A DNA stretch of 64,000 nucleotides from positions 1,674,001 to 1,738,000 of the forward strand of contig NZ_QCYK01000001.1 of NCBI RefSeq assembly GCF_003071345.1, in the 5' to 3' direction. Under the pieces are notes generated by a model. It was not told the origin of the DNA and made no database searches. It was given only the letters and a program-made list of their open reading frames with translations. Shown here piece after piece: positions 35,142-45,800 of the stretch (positions are counted from its first letter, which is position 1; each line of letters starts with the position of its first letter). Source of the DNA: Chitinophaga parva (GTDB lineage Bacteria; Bacteroidota; Bacteroidia; Chitinophagales; Chitinophagaceae). The translations under genes and the position numbers were made by a program.

Positions 35142-36272
35142 TTGAATTTTGAACTGATCAGCACTGACAGTGCCAGCAGCGCCAGGGCAGGGGTTCTGAC
35201 CACGGATCACGGGGTCATTAACACGCCCATCTTCATGCCCGTAGGCACCGTGGGCAGCGTAAAAGCCGTAACCCAGGAGCAGCTGCGCCAGGACGTGAAA
35301 GCCCAGATCATCCTGGGCAATACCTACCATCTATATTTACGCCCCGGCCTGGAGGTACTCTCCGCCGCCGGCGGCCTGCATAAGTTTAACGGCTGGGAGA
35401 AGCCCATCCTCACAGACAGCGGCGGCTACCAGGTGTTTTCCCTGGCGGCCAACCGTAAGATCAAGGAAGAAGGCGTGGTGTTTCAAAGCCACATTGATGG
35501 CAGCCGTCACCTCTTTACGCCGGAGAACGTGATGGACATCCAGCGCACCATTGGGGCAGATATCATCATGGCCTTTGACGAATGCCCGCCTTACCCGTCG
35601 GAGTATCGTTACGCCAAAAAATCCATGGAGCTTACCCACCGCTGGCTGGACCGGTGCATAAAGCGCCTGGGCGAAACCACCCCGCGCTACGGGCACGAGC
35701 AAACGCTGTTTCCCATTGTGCAGGGCAGCACCTTTAAAGACCTGCGCACTATCTCCGCCACGGAGATAGCGGCAAGGGGCTGCGCGGGCAATGCCATTGG
35801 CGGGCTCAGTGTGGGCGAGCCGGAGCAGGACATGTATGAAATGTGTGCGCTGGTGTGCAACATCCTGCCGGCAGACAAGCCCCGCTACCTCATGGGCGTA
35901 GGCACGCCCTGGAATATCCTGGAAAACATAGCCCTGGGCGTGGATATGTTTGACTGCGTAATGCCTACCCGCAACGGGCGCAATGGCATGCTCTTTACCT
36001 GGAATGGGGTGATCAATATCAAGAATAAGAAATGGGCCACGGACTTTACGCCGGTGGATGAGCACAGCCCCTGCTTTGCCAGCCGGGATTATTCCAAGGC
36101 TTACCTGCGCCACCTCTTTGCGGCGGGCGAGTACCTGGGGCTTACCCTGGCCAGCATTCATAACCTGGCTTTCTACCTGGAGCTGATCACCGAGGCCCGC
36201 GCCCAGATCCTGGCCGGCACGTATACCGCCTGGAAAAACAAAATGATCCCTGTCTTGAAAACCCGGCTGTAA
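35142..36272 (+). CDS. tgt: tRNA-guanine transglycosylase
   Basis: Exchanges guanine 34 of GUN-anticodon tRNAs for preQ1 in queuosine synthesis. The 376-residue protein has the TIM-barrel signatures LTDSGGYQVFSLA with one catalytic Asp, FDECPPYPS, GGLSVGEP and DMFDCVMPTRNGRNG with the nucleophile Asp. The start codon is TTG: no ATG or GTG is in frame upstream and the next Met is about 30 residues into the conserved core. The usual zinc site CxCxxC-x25-H is lost. The segment reads DEHSPCFASRDYS, leaving only Cys311, while IHN remains. This probably reflects the Bacteroidota subtype rather than inactivation. Confidence 0.94.
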   Translation: MNFELISTDSASSARAGVLTTDHGVINTPIFMPVGTVGSVKAVTQEQLRQDVKAQIILGNTYHLYLRPGLEVLSAAGGLHKFNGWEKPILTDSGGYQVFSLAANRKIKEEGVVFQSHIDGSRHLFTPENVMDIQRTIGADIIMAFDECPPYPSEYRYAKKSMELTHRWLDRCIKRLGETTPRYGHEQTLFPIVQGSTFKDLRTISATEIAARGCAGNAIGGLSVGEPEQDMYEMCALVCNILPADKPRYLMGVGTPWNILENIALGVDMFDCVMPTRNGRNGMLFTWNGVINIKNKKWATDFTPVDEHSPCFASRDYSKAYLRHLFAAGEYLGLTLASIHNLAFYLELITEARAQILAGTYTAWKNKMIPVLKTRL

Positions 36273-36349
36273 AACCGGTGTGGCAGCGAATTAACTAAAT
36301 GCTAACAACCTGGGCCGGGAATGGCCGTAGTCCAAAGGATTCCGCTCCT

Positions 36350-36357
36350 TATATTTG
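36350..36357 (+). promoter_or_regulatory. -7 box abutting lptF/lptG-type gene
   Basis: TATATTTG matches TAnnTTTG, 5 nt before the ATG at 36363, and supports that start over an upstream in-frame ATG. Confidence 0.55.
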
Positions 36358-36362
36358 AACCC

Positions 36363-37442
36363 ATGAAAAAGATCGACTGGTATATCTTAAAAAAATTCGT
36401 CGGTACGTTTTTTTATTCGCTGATGATCCTGCTGGTGATCTCCGTGGTGATCGACATCACGGAGAAGGTGGATGACTTCATGCGCAATAACCTGACGTTG
36501 AAGACCATCATCTTTGAATATTACATTGGGTTCATTCCGTCCATTGCTGCGTTGCTCTTTCCCCTGTTCATTTTTATTTCGGTGATCTTCTTCACTTCCA
36601 AGATGGCCTACCGCTCGGAGATCATTGCCATCCTGGCTTCCGGGGTAAGTTTCCGCCGTTTCCTGCGCCCTTACTGGGTAGGTGCCATTGGCTTTGGGTT
36701 GATGTTGTGGGCGGCCAATACCTGGGTGGTACCCAAGGCCAACCGGCTGGTAAATGCCTTCCAGGATAATTACGTGCACCGCCATGAAGATGCGATGGCA
36801 CTGTATGATAAAACCGTGCGCATAGACAGTTTCAACTACGTGACCTTTGGTTCCTGGGACCCCAATTATAAGACTGGCGCCAGCTTTGTGATGCAGGAAA
36901 TACATGGCCAGAAAGTAACCTTTAAACTAAAAGCAGACCGCGTAAGCTGGGACAGTACGGAGAAGAAGTGGAAGATGTATAACCTGTCCATGCGCCACAT
37001 CAATGACCTCAATGAAAGCTGGACCTATAAACAGGACTCGCTCATGAAGCTGCGCATTACCCCCGTAGACCTGGTGAAGAAGCGCGATGAGCAGGTAGCG
37101 ATGACCACGCCGGAACTGAATGAGTATATTAAAAAGCAACAGTTGCGCGGCGCCGAGGGGCTCAATACTTACCTGGTGGAAAAATACCGCCGCACGGCAG
37201 CGGGCTTCATGGTGGTGGTGCTTACGCTGATCGGGGGCATCATGGCATCGCGCAAGGTGCGCGGTGGGAGTGGCTTGCACCTGGCGCTGGGCATTGTGAT
37301 CAGCGCGTCTTATATTATTTTCCTGCAGTTTGCCACGGTGTTTTCTACGAAGTCCAATTTGAACCCTTTGCTGGCGGTATGGATACCGAATGTGGTGTTT
37401 GGGGCGCTGGCGATTTATTTGTACAGGAGGGCGCCGAAGTGA
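36363..37442 (+). CDS. LptF/LptG family LPS export permease
   Basis: A 359-residue YjgP/YjgQ-family inner-membrane permease. With the LptB ATPase such proteins extract LPS from the inner membrane. Three hydrophobic helices lie at about 12-110 (starting IDWYILKKFVGTFFYSLM), followed by a beta-jellyroll periplasmic domain (about 125-260) and three helices at the C-terminal end (GFMVVVLTLIGGIMASRK). Sequence alone does not separate LptF from LptG. The partner permease is not in the window. Downstream the base composition changes sharply. Confidence 0.9.
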   Translation: MKKIDWYILKKFVGTFFYSLMILLVISVVIDITEKVDDFMRNNLTLKTIIFEYYIGFIPSIAALLFPLFIFISVIFFTSKMAYRSEIIAILASGVSFRRFLRPYWVGAIGFGLMLWAANTWVVPKANRLVNAFQDNYVHRHEDAMALYDKTVRIDSFNYVTFGSWDPNYKTGASFVMQEIHGQKVTFKLKADRVSWDSTEKKWKMYNLSMRHINDLNESWTYKQDSLMKLRITPVDLVKKRDEQVAMTTPELNEYIKKQQLRGAEGLNTYLVEKYRRTAAGFMVVVLTLIGGIMASRKVRGGSGLHLALGIVISASYIIFLQFATVFSTKSNLNPLLAVWIPNVVFGALAIYLYRRAPK

Positions 37443-37563
37443 TGGGGGGATGGTTATGATCAGCTTACGATTAGTTGTATGTATAAGTGGATATTTATTA
37501 TGGCGTGGCACGGCGTAACTAGCGCCAACATTGCTAAGCAGGTCCAAACATAAACTGGTTGTT

Positions 37564-37932
37564 ATGAACTTCACTTTGGATGACTGCTATTGGCACGATT
37601 CCATTCTTGAAAGCATATTCCTTGACAGAAAGGATTTAGGTGAGAACGATGTTATAGAGATCGTTGTTGACTGGTATGACAAGCCCAGATCAAAAATATT
37701 GTGCAAAGGAGTCTGCTTATTTAAGGCAGTCATGAACTCCGGCATCCATGTGAAGGAAACCATTGATATCGCCTACATCGGGCCCGCAGATGATCCGGAT
37801 CTGTTACATTTTTACAAGCTTTGGGATGGAGCTTTCGATAACGTTCAATTGTATTGCTTCGTGATAAAGACAAATTCAACGGGTAGTGAAATTAAGATTT
37901 TGACCGAGGACGCTGAAGGAGTAATAATTTGA
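37564..37932 (+). CDS. Unknown 122-aa protein in AT-rich island (immunity-like?)
   Basis: A small acidic protein starting MNFTLDDCYWHDSILESI, with a core of alternating strands (NDVIEIVVDWYD, YIGPADDP, NVQLYCFVIKT). There is no signal peptide. I do not recognise a named family. The YWHDSIL beginning resembles many short orphan proteins of Bacteroidota, some of which accompany polymorphic toxins as immunity proteins. No toxin gene is adjacent, so that is speculation. An upstream TTG would add 11 residues; ATG 37564 is preferred. The DNA is clearly more AT-rich than the flanking lptF/G-type and gltA genes. Confidence 0.62.
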   Translation: MNFTLDDCYWHDSILESIFLDRKDLGENDVIEIVVDWYDKPRSKILCKGVCLFKAVMNSGIHVKETIDIAYIGPADDPDLLHFYKLWDGAFDNVQLYCFVIKTNSTGSEIKILTEDAEGVII

Positions 37933-37980
37933 ATTGCCATTAGCGGGTGGTAATAATGCCCTGTATAAAATAAGGTAATA

Positions 37981-38835
37981 ATGAAATATACATTAGTGGG
38001 TGGGCTGATAATATACCTGTTGATGATAATTGTATTACCGCCTGAAGGGCGTGCCGATGTTTATCACAAAGCGTATCATAAAGCCTGGCCAATGAAAACG
38101 GCAAAGACTTTCAGGGAATTTATCGATAGCATTACCTACACGCCCGGTGTTCATTTTGTGAAAAGAAATTGGCAAAGAGAAAAATATGATACACTGTCAG
38201 TTAATGGTCAATACGTAATATCCAAAAGTAATGGGCTCGTCAACCAGTATTTTCAACCGGGGAATGGGGCTAAGGATGTAATGGGGGAGGCGCATTGCTT
38301 TAGTTTTTTGGGTATCGGTAAAAGAGTCTTTTTTAAAGACACGTTGATGTGTTGGCAAAGATTTGAGTACAATGATCAAAGCTGCTTTTCCTATAATAAT
38401 GCCAGGTTTGTTGTGGGGATAGGGCGCCCGGATGTTGATCATTGCATTGGAAGCTTGTGTAGAATTAATACATATCCCGTCATTTCAATACTTGGTTCAG
38501 ATACGAGTTTTCAATATTTTATATATACGGATGATATATTAGGACTCAAATACGGGGACATTAATCATGATGAACACCTGGACTTCTTAGATATTAAACA
38601 GGGACTGACTTTAAACGAATTGAATCTGATCCGTAAAAAAGGAAGCAAGTACAAGAATTTTGTTTGCGACAACAGTACTTGTTACAAAATAAGCGTCAGA
38701 ACGTTTAAGAAGGGACGATATGAAACGATGAAAGATGGAAGCGGGAAAGCTTTGTTTTTGGTCATAAAGCTGGATTCACCGTTGAATGCAGACAGTACGT
38801 TTCAAATACTCTTGTCCAATTGGCCCGGGATTTAA
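37981..38835 (+). CDS. Unknown 284-aa exported or membrane-anchored protein
   Basis: A 284-residue protein with one N-terminal hydrophobic helix (TLVGGLIIYLLMIIVL, about 4-20), which may be a signal anchor. The rest is polar with many Lys, Asp and aromatic residues and several cysteines (QSCFSYNNARF, CIGSLCRINT, CDNSTCYKIS). I see no known domain. It lies 48 bp behind the 122-aa gene, in the same AT-rich stretch, and both look like recent arrivals. Codon choice (more AAA, ATA, TTT) differs from all neighbours. No repeat or integrase marks the borders. Confidence 0.62.
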   Translation: MKYTLVGGLIIYLLMIIVLPPEGRADVYHKAYHKAWPMKTAKTFREFIDSITYTPGVHFVKRNWQREKYDTLSVNGQYVISKSNGLVNQYFQPGNGAKDVMGEAHCFSFLGIGKRVFFKDTLMCWQRFEYNDQSCFSYNNARFVVGIGRPDVDHCIGSLCRINTYPVISILGSDTSFQYFIYTDDILGLKYGDINHDEHLDFLDIKQGLTLNELNLIRKKGSKYKNFVCDNSTCYKISVRTFKKGRYETMKDGSGKALFLVIKLDSPLNADSTFQILLSNWPGI

Positions 38836-39147
38836 CCTGCCTCATTCCAACGTGCCGGCCCGCCGGCGCCGGTAATTGACCCCCTCACCACCAACAACAA
38901 CTAACCGTTAAGATTTTCAAAAAATATTGAAAGAAATGAAAAATTTCCCTTTCTTTAAAGAATAAAAATGTAATATTTGCGGAACCTTGTGATACAACGG
39001 GGAATGCTGATCTAAATCCGTGTGTTTCGCCCGCCGGGGGCCATGTTGCAGCCGCTTGCCGCTACGAAAAACCTGCTATTTATCAGCTTATTTACATCAC
39101 TGAATTATTATTTTTGATATTTACTACGTTATAAACATCACTGCACA
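38836..39147. other. 312-bp spacer upstream of gltA
   Basis: No ORF is supported. The first half has a C-rich stretch, then an AT-rich run with TTTCAAAAAATATTGAAA near 38915. A TATTTTTG box at 39109-39116 fits TAnnTTTG and could drive gltA with a 31-nt leader. No -33 box is clear. Confidence 0.4.
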
Positions 39148-40473
39148 ATGGGCCAGATTAAAGAGACATTCAAGGTTAAAGCTGATGAACTGAACGCCAC
39201 AGTGAAAGAGATCCTGAAAGAACATGGAACAAAGAAGATCGGTGACGTGACCGTAGCACAGGCCTACCAGGGCATGCGCGGCATTACCGGTCTGGTAACA
39301 GAAACATCTTTACTCGATGCCAATGAAGGCATCCGTTTCCGGGGCTATTCCATCCCGGAGCTGCGTGAGAAACTGCCCAAGGCCAAAGAAGGCCAGGAAC
39401 CCCTCCCAGAAGGCTTATTCTATTTAATGCTCATCGGTGAATTGCCCACTGCGGAGCAGGTACAGGAGCTCTCCGCCATCCTGGCCCGCCGTTCCCACGT
39501 ACCCAACCACGTATTTGCCACTATAGACGCATTGCCGGTCACTACGCACCCCATGACCATGTTCACCACGGGGGTGCTGGCCCTGCAAACGGAATCCCTG
39601 TTTGCCAAGGCATATGCAGAAGGTATCAATAAAAAAGACTACTGGAGCTACATGTTTGAGGATTCCCTGAACCTCATTGCACGCCTGCCCCGCATTGCCG
39701 CATATATTTACCGCCGCAAATACAAGAACAACGAGCACATTCAGCCTAACGGTATGCTGGACTGGGCCGGTAATTTTGCCCACATGCTGGGTTACGAAGA
39801 CCGTGGCTTCCAGGAACTGATGCGCCTGTACATGACCATCCACGCAGACCATGAAGGGGGTAACGTAAGCGCACACACGACCCACCTGGTAGGCTCTGCG
39901 CTCAGCGATGCTTACCTGTCCTTTGCCGCCGGCATGGCGGGGCTGGCAGGTCCCCTGCACGGCCTGGCAAACCAGGAAGTGATCAAGTGGATCCTGGCCA
40001 TGCAGCAGGAACTGGGTGGCGGTACCCCTACCAAGGAGCAGATTGCCGCTTATGTACGCAAGACCCTGGCGGATGGTAAGGTAGTACCCGGCTACGGCCA
40101 CGCGGTACTGCGCAAAACAGACCCCCGCTTCACCGCGCAGATGGAATTTGCCAAGAACCACCTGCCCGATGATGAACTGGTGAACATTGTATGGCATGTG
40201 TATGAAACCGTGCCCCCCATCCTGCAGGAACTGGGGAAGGTGAAAAACCCCTGGCCCAATGTGGACGCGCACTCCGGCGCCCTGCTGGTGCACTACGGCC
40301 TCACCGAATACGAATTTTACACCGTGCTCTTTGGCGTAAGCCGCGCACTCGGTGTACTGGCTTCCCTCTGCTGGGACCGCGCCATGGGCCAGCCCCTGGA
40401 ACGCCCCAAATCTGTGACCACCGCATGGATGAAGCTTTTCACGGAAGGGAAGGAAGAAGCCAGCGCAGAATAA
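39148..40473 (+). CDS. gltA: Citrate synthase, eukaryotic (mitochondrial) type
   Basis: Condenses acetyl-CoA and oxaloacetate to citrate. The 441-residue protein is much closer to the mitochondrial dimeric enzyme than to the hexameric Gram-negative GltA. It has [51 protein letters not shown] [17 protein letters not shown] and [12 protein letters not shown]. The catalytic residues are His271, His318 and Asp373, close to pig His274/His320/Asp375. No NADH-binding N-terminal domain is present, so allosteric NADH inhibition is not expected. A terminator separates it from recG. Confidence 0.95.
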   Translation: MGQIKETFKVKADELNATVKEILKEHGTKKIGDVTVAQAYQGMRGITGLVTETSLLDANEGIRFRGYSIPELREKLPKAKEGQEPLPEGLFYLMLIGELPTAEQVQELSAILARRSHVPNHVFATIDALPVTTHPMTMFTTGVLALQTESLFAKAYAEGINKKDYWSYMFEDSLNLIARLPRIAAYIYRRKYKNNEHIQPNGMLDWAGNFAHMLGYEDRGFQELMRLYMTIHADHEGGNVSAHTTHLVGSALSDAYLSFAAGMAGLAGPLHGLANQEVIKWILAMQQELGGGTPTKEQIAAYVRKTLADGKVVPGYGHAVLRKTDPRFTAQMEFAKNHLPDDELVNIVWHVYETVPPILQELGKVKNPWPNVDAHSGALLVHYGLTEYEFYTVLFGVSRALGVLASLCWDRAMGQPLERPKSVTTAWMKLFTEGKEEASAE

Positions 40474-40502
40474 TTTGCAGTAAGTACTACCAGCATAAAA
40501 TC

Positions 40503-40546
40503 AAAGGCAAATGGGCACGTACCATTTGCCTTTCTTATTTATTTTT
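40503..40546 (+). terminator. Terminator of gltA
   Basis: A perfect 12-bp stem AAAGGCAAATGG / CCATTTGCCTTT with a 7-nt loop, then CTTATTTATTTTT. The T-rich tail doubles as the -7 region of recG. Confidence 0.88.
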
Positions 40547-40547
40547 G
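40540..40547 (+). promoter_or_regulatory. -7 box abutting recG start
   Basis: TATTTTTG matches TAnnTTTG, 7 nt before the recG ATG, and overlaps the T-tract of the gltA terminator. Confidence 0.45.
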
Positions 40548-40554
40548 CAGCTTC

Positions 40555-42666
40555 ATGAGCAGCCAGGCAGCCATCTTAAACAACCCGATCGAATACCTGA
40601 AGGGCGTGGGTCCACAACGGGGCGAGTTGCTGCGCAAGGAAGTGGGCATCCACACCTTCCGCGACCTGCTGCATTATTTCCCGTTCCGGTATGTAGACCG
40701 TACCAAGGTGGAGAAGATCATCCAGCTGCATGCCCAAATGGATTTTGTGCAACTGCGGGGGCGCATTGTGCGCACGGAAGTGATCGGGGACAAGCGCGCC
40801 AAACGCCTGGTGGCCACCTTCCGCGATGAAACCGGCGAGATACCCCTGGTGTGGTTCCAGGGCTGGCAGTGGATGGAAAAGTCATTACAGCTGCACACGC
40901 CCTACCTGGTGTTTGGCCGTATTTCCCTTTTTAATGGTTACCTGCAGATGTCCCACCCGGAAATGGACCTGGTCACCACAGAAGCCGGGGGCGGCAAGCA
41001 GTTCCTGGAACCAGTGTACAGCACCACGGAAAAGCTGAAGACCCGCGGCCTCACGGGCAAGGCGATTGGCAAACTCACCAGCGCCCTGCTGGAGCAATTG
41101 CTGCCTGCTGAAATCCAGGAGAACATCCCGGTCTCCATCCTGGCCCAGTACCGCCTCATGGGCCGCTACACGGCTTTCTTCAAGATCCACAAGCCCATGA
41201 CGGAAGACGAAGCCAGGCTGGCCCAGCGCCGCCTCAAATTTGAAGAGCTGTTCGTAGTGCAGATGCGCATCTGCCGGCTGAAGATCCGGCGCCATCAGAT
41301 GTCGCACGGCTACCGCTTTGACCAGGTGGGGGAGCATTTCAACGGGTTCTATAACGAACACCTGCCTTTTCCCCTTACCAGTGCGCAAAAGCGGGTGCTC
41401 AAGGAAATACGCCAGGATGTGAACACCGGCCGCCAGATGAACCGCCTGGTACAGGGCGATGTAGGCAGTGGCAAAACCATCGTGGCCCTGCTTTCCATGC
41501 TGCTGGCGGTAGACAATGGTTTCCAGGCCTGCCTCATGGCACCCACGGAGATCCTGTCCCAGCAACATTATAAAGGGCTTTCGGAGCTGCTGGAAAAAAT
41601 GCCGCTGAAGGTGGCGTTGCTTACCGGCAGCATCAAGGGCAAGGCCCGTAAGCAGATCCTGGAGCAGGTGGCCGCCGGCGAGGTGCAATTGCTCATTGGC
41701 ACCCACGCCCTGCTGGAAAATGAAGTGGTGTTCAAAAACCTGGGCCTTGCCATTGTGGACGAACAGCACCGCTTTGGGGTGGCTCAGCGGGCACGTCTGT
41801 GGCAAAAAAACAACATTGCGCCCCACATCCTGGTCATGACGGCCACGCCCATACCCCGCACCCTGGCCATGACCATTTACGGAGACCTGGACGTGAGCGT
41901 GATAGACGAGCTGCCGCCCGGCCGTAAACCTATTACCACCGTGCACCGCACGGAATACCAGCGCCCCCAGGTCATGGATTTTATCAAAGACGAGATCCGC
42001 AAGGGCCGCCAGGCTTATATCGTATATCCATTGATCGAAGATTCTGAAAAAATGGATTACGAAAACCTCATGAAAGGCTATGAAGAAGTGAAGGCCTTCT
42101 TCCCCGAACCCCGCTACTACATCAGCATGGTGCACGGGCGCCAGCCGGCAGACCAGCGCAATACCAATATGCAGCGTTTCATTACCGGTGATACCCAGAT
42201 CATGGTGGCCACCACGGTGATAGAAGTTGGCGTGAATGTGCCCAATGCATCCGTAATGGTGATAGAAAGCACGGAGCGCTTTGGCCTCAGCCAGTTGCAC
42301 CAGCTGCGCGGCCGCGTGGGGCGTGGTGCAGAGCAATCATTCTGTATACTTATGACCGGCAATAAAATAGGGCAGGAGAGCAAGCAACGGGTGGAAGTAA
42401 TGGTGCAGACCAACAATGGTTTCCTCATCTCCGAAAAGGACATGGAACTGCGCGGCCCCGGCGATATGGAAGGCACCCGCCAGAGCGGCGTCCTGGATTT
42501 TAAATTGGCAGACATTGTGCAGGATAAACCTATATTGGAGGCCGCCCGCGCCTGCGCTGAAAAGCTGCTCCAGGACGACCCTGACTTGCAACTGCCGGAG
42601 AATCAGGGCCTCCGGGAATACCTCCAGTTATTACAGGGAAAATCGCAATGGAGTAAAATTTCCTGA
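40555..42666 (+). CDS. recG: ATP-dependent DNA helicase RecG
   Basis: Remodels stalled replication forks and branch-migrates Holliday junctions. The 703-residue protein has the N-terminal wedge (OB-fold, about 60-160; [26 protein letters not shown]), helicase motif [13 protein letters not shown], motif Ia [11 protein letters not shown], motif II DEQH ([12 protein letters not shown]), motif [15 protein letters not shown], and the C-terminal motifs [13 protein letters not shown] and [11 protein letters not shown], followed by the TRG-like hairpin. Its length is standard. Its -7 box lies directly before the ATG. Confidence 0.97.
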   Translation: MSSQAAILNNPIEYLKGVGPQRGELLRKEVGIHTFRDLLHYFPFRYVDRTKVEKIIQLHAQMDFVQLRGRIVRTEVIGDKRAKRLVATFRDETGEIPLVWFQGWQWMEKSLQLHTPYLVFGRISLFNGYLQMSHPEMDLVTTEAGGGKQFLEPVYSTTEKLKTRGLTGKAIGKLTSALLEQLLPAEIQENIPVSILAQYRLMGRYTAFFKIHKPMTEDEARLAQRRLKFEELFVVQMRICRLKIRRHQMSHGYRFDQVGEHFNGFYNEHLPFPLTSAQKRVLKEIRQDVNTGRQMNRLVQGDVGSGKTIVALLSMLLAVDNGFQACLMAPTEILSQQHYKGLSELLEKMPLKVALLTGSIKGKARKQILEQVAAGEVQLLIGTHALLENEVVFKNLGLAIVDEQHRFGVAQRARLWQKNNIAPHILVMTATPIPRTLAMTIYGDLDVSVIDELPPGRKPITTVHRTEYQRPQVMDFIKDEIRKGRQAYIVYPLIEDSEKMDYENLMKGYEEVKAFFPEPRYYISMVHGRQPADQRNTNMQRFITGDTQIMVATTVIEVGVNVPNASVMVIESTERFGLSQLHQLRGRVGRGAEQSFCILMTGNKIGQESKQRVEVMVQTNNGFLISEKDMELRGPGDMEGTRQSGVLDFKLADIVQDKPILEAARACAEKLLQDDPDLQLPENQGLREYLQLLQGKSQWSKIS

Positions 42667-42824
42667 CCGGTTTTTTCGTTTATATTTATTCGAGTATATC
42701 GGTTTTAATCCACGTTTTCCCCTGCTTCCCTGCACTACTGCATCTGTACAGCGACCCAGGTCGGTATTTTCATGCAAACCGTAACAATTCCCATCCGCTT
42801 TGCGTTAATTAAAGCATATAACCT

Positions 42825-45800
42825 GTGGTGAAACTTTACAAAACTTTGGCGTTGCAGCACTCCTTTCTGGTAGGTTGGTCCGGCTTTTTAACCGGGTTGC
42901 TGTGTTGGTGTTCACTCCCGGTAAAGGCCCAGGCAGACCTTCCGGACAATTCTCCCCTCGAATTTATTGAGAACAAAGGCCAGTGGCCCCAGGACTTCCG
43001 CTACCAGGCAGACATGGGCGGCGGCATGGTGTTCCTCCGCAACAACAGTTTTGTTTTTTACCTCCAGAATAACGACGATTTTAACAGGCTGCATAACTGG
43101 GTGCACGGCCACCCCAGCGGCGATACTTCCATCTACTACGGTAATGCTAAAGTAACAGGGCCCGCTGCCAGCACCACTTCCGGCGCACAGCTCACCGGTA
43201 GCAGCGTGGCCGGTGTGGGGCCCGCGCCTCAGGTACGGGGACATGCCTACGAAGTAACTTTCCTGAATGCCAACCCCAACCCCGTCCTGGCGCCGGACAA
43301 GCCTACGGAGGGCTACCGTAATTACTTTCTCGGTAACGACCGTACAAAATGGAAGAGCAATGTGATGGCCTATAAGAACGTGGTGTACCAATCCATGTAC
43401 AACAATATTGATGTGCACGTGTACTCAGAAGCCGGCCGCCTTAAATACGACCTGCTGGTGAATCCCGGTGCCAGCATAGACCAGGTAAAACTCGCATACA
43501 GCAATACCAGCGGCGTGGCCCTGAAAAAAGGCAACCTGGTGATACACACTTCCATAGGCGACGCCATTGAACAACAGCCGGTTGCTTACCAGTATATCAA
43601 TGATCAGCGTGTGCCCGTTACCGTTAGTTACCAGCTGCGCGGCAATGAAGTGGGATTTAAAGTGAGCGGGGATTACGACCGATCGTACCCGCTGATCATT
43701 GACCCCAACTACGTTTTCTCCACGCTGAGCGGTTCACGCGCGGATAACTGGGGCTTTACCGCTACTTACGATGAGCAGGGCTATTTCTATGGCGGGGGCA
43801 TTGCCATGGGGCAGGGCTACCCCGCTACCATGGGCGCGGTGCAGAGCGTGTACGGCGGCGGCAGCGGTTCCCCGCCATCTGATATTGCCATTTCAAAATT
43901 TACCCCGGATGGCACAAAGCTGGTGTACGCCACTTACCTGGGCGGCGCTAACCAGGACCAGCCTCATAGCCTCATCGTAGATGCACAGGACCAGCTGGTG
44001 ATAGCCGGCCGTTCTAACTCGCAGAACTATCCTTACACTACCAGCATAGGCCCACGCGGCGGCTGGGATATCATCGTGACCAAATTAAATGCTACCGGCA
44101 CCGCGCTGGTAGGCTCCCTCATCATAGGTGGTGGCAGTGCAGACGGGGTAAACGTGGTGGAAGAAGCAGTAGGGGCCAATACCACCATGCGCAATTATGG
44201 CGATGGCGCCCGCAGTGAAGTGCTGCTGGACCCTGCCGGCGATATTTACCTGGCCAGCTGCACCCAGTCGCGCGACTTCCCGGTCACCGGGGGCTTCCAA
44301 AGCACACTGGCCGGCGCACAGGATGGGGTGGTGCTGAAAATAAAACCGGATGTTTCCGGCATTATCTGGAGCAGCTTCCTGGGTGGCAGCCGTAACGATG
44401 CTGCTTTTGTGCTGTCCCTCCCGGACAATAATTCCGTGTACGTAGGCGGCTCCACGGCCAGCCCTGATTTCAAGACCACGCCTGGCACCATTGCAGCCGT
44501 GTACCGCGGTGGGGAAACCGATGGTTTTGTAGCGCATATTGCTGCCGATGGCACCAAGCTGCTGGAAGCCACCTACATTGGCTCTGATAACAACCAGGCG
44601 GATATGCTGTATGGGCTGCAAATGGATGCCAACGGTTATGTGTACGCCATGGGCACCACGGAGGGCACCTGGCCCATTGTACAGCCCACGGGCACCACTA
44701 CTTTTTATAATGACAACTCCAAGCAGTTCATCGTGAAGATGAAGCCCGATCTTTCTGCTTACGTATATTCCACCACTTTTGGCAAGCGGGCTTCCCTGCC
44801 CAGCATTTCGCCGGTGGCCTTCCTGGTAGACCGTTGTGAGAACGTGTACGTGTCTGGATGGGGCGGCGATAAAGTGGTGAATGGATTGGATGCGGGTTTC
44901 CCTAATTCCAATACCATCGGCCTGCCTTTGAAACAGCCCTTGCAGGCTACCACGGATGGGAAGGACTTTTACTTTTTTGTATTAAAGAAGAATGCCACGG
45001 ACCAACTGTTTGGCAGCTACTTTGGGGGCAATGGGCTGTACGAACATGTGGACGGCGGCACCAGCCGTTTTGACCGCAACGGCGTGATCTACCAGGCCAT
45101 TTGTGCGGCCTGCCGGGCCGGCTCTCCCCAGCCCCGGTTTCCTACCACCCCCGGGGCTTACGCCTCCGCACAGCCCCCCGGCTGTAACCTGGCGGCGCTG
45201 AAGATATCCTTTAACCTGGATGGCATTAAGGCCGGCATCAAGACCAGCAACCGCAAAAGTCATTACTGCCTGGGCGATGATATTACGTTTATAGACTCTA
45301 CGCAGATGATGGCCACCAGCTGGCAATGGGACTTTGGCGATGGTCAAAGTGTTACCGCCCGCGACACTGTGCAGCACACCTACGCGGCAAATGGCGACTA
45401 TACCGTGCGCCTCATCAAATACGATCCCAACAGTTGCAACGTGTATGATACCGCTTACTATAAGATCCGCATCCGGCAGGACCAGGCAAAAGTAGGGGCG
45501 GAGTTTAAACGTTTGCCCCCCTGCGGCAGTCTCAATTACGAGTTTATCAACCTGTCTGCCGCCCCTGCCGGTAAGCCCTTCACCAACCAGTCCTTCACCT
45601 GGGACTTTGGCGACGGCTCTCCCAAGGTGGTAACAGATACCAGCCGCCAGCAGCATACTTTTGCGGCGGAAGGCATTTACACGATACTGCTTACCCTCAC
45701 AGACACCAATTATTGCAACGCACCGGAAACAGACACGATTCCCCTCCGTGTGGCCAGCAATGTGGTGGCCAGCTTTGTATTACCGGACAGCGGCTGCGCG

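Noticed and set aside
37531..37563. TTG-initiated extension starting MLSRSKHKL before the 122-aa gene
   Set aside because: The peptide resembles translations of extragenic repeats seen in many bacteria, but the DNA match to such a repeat is weak, and an ATG 11 codons later gives a normal start.
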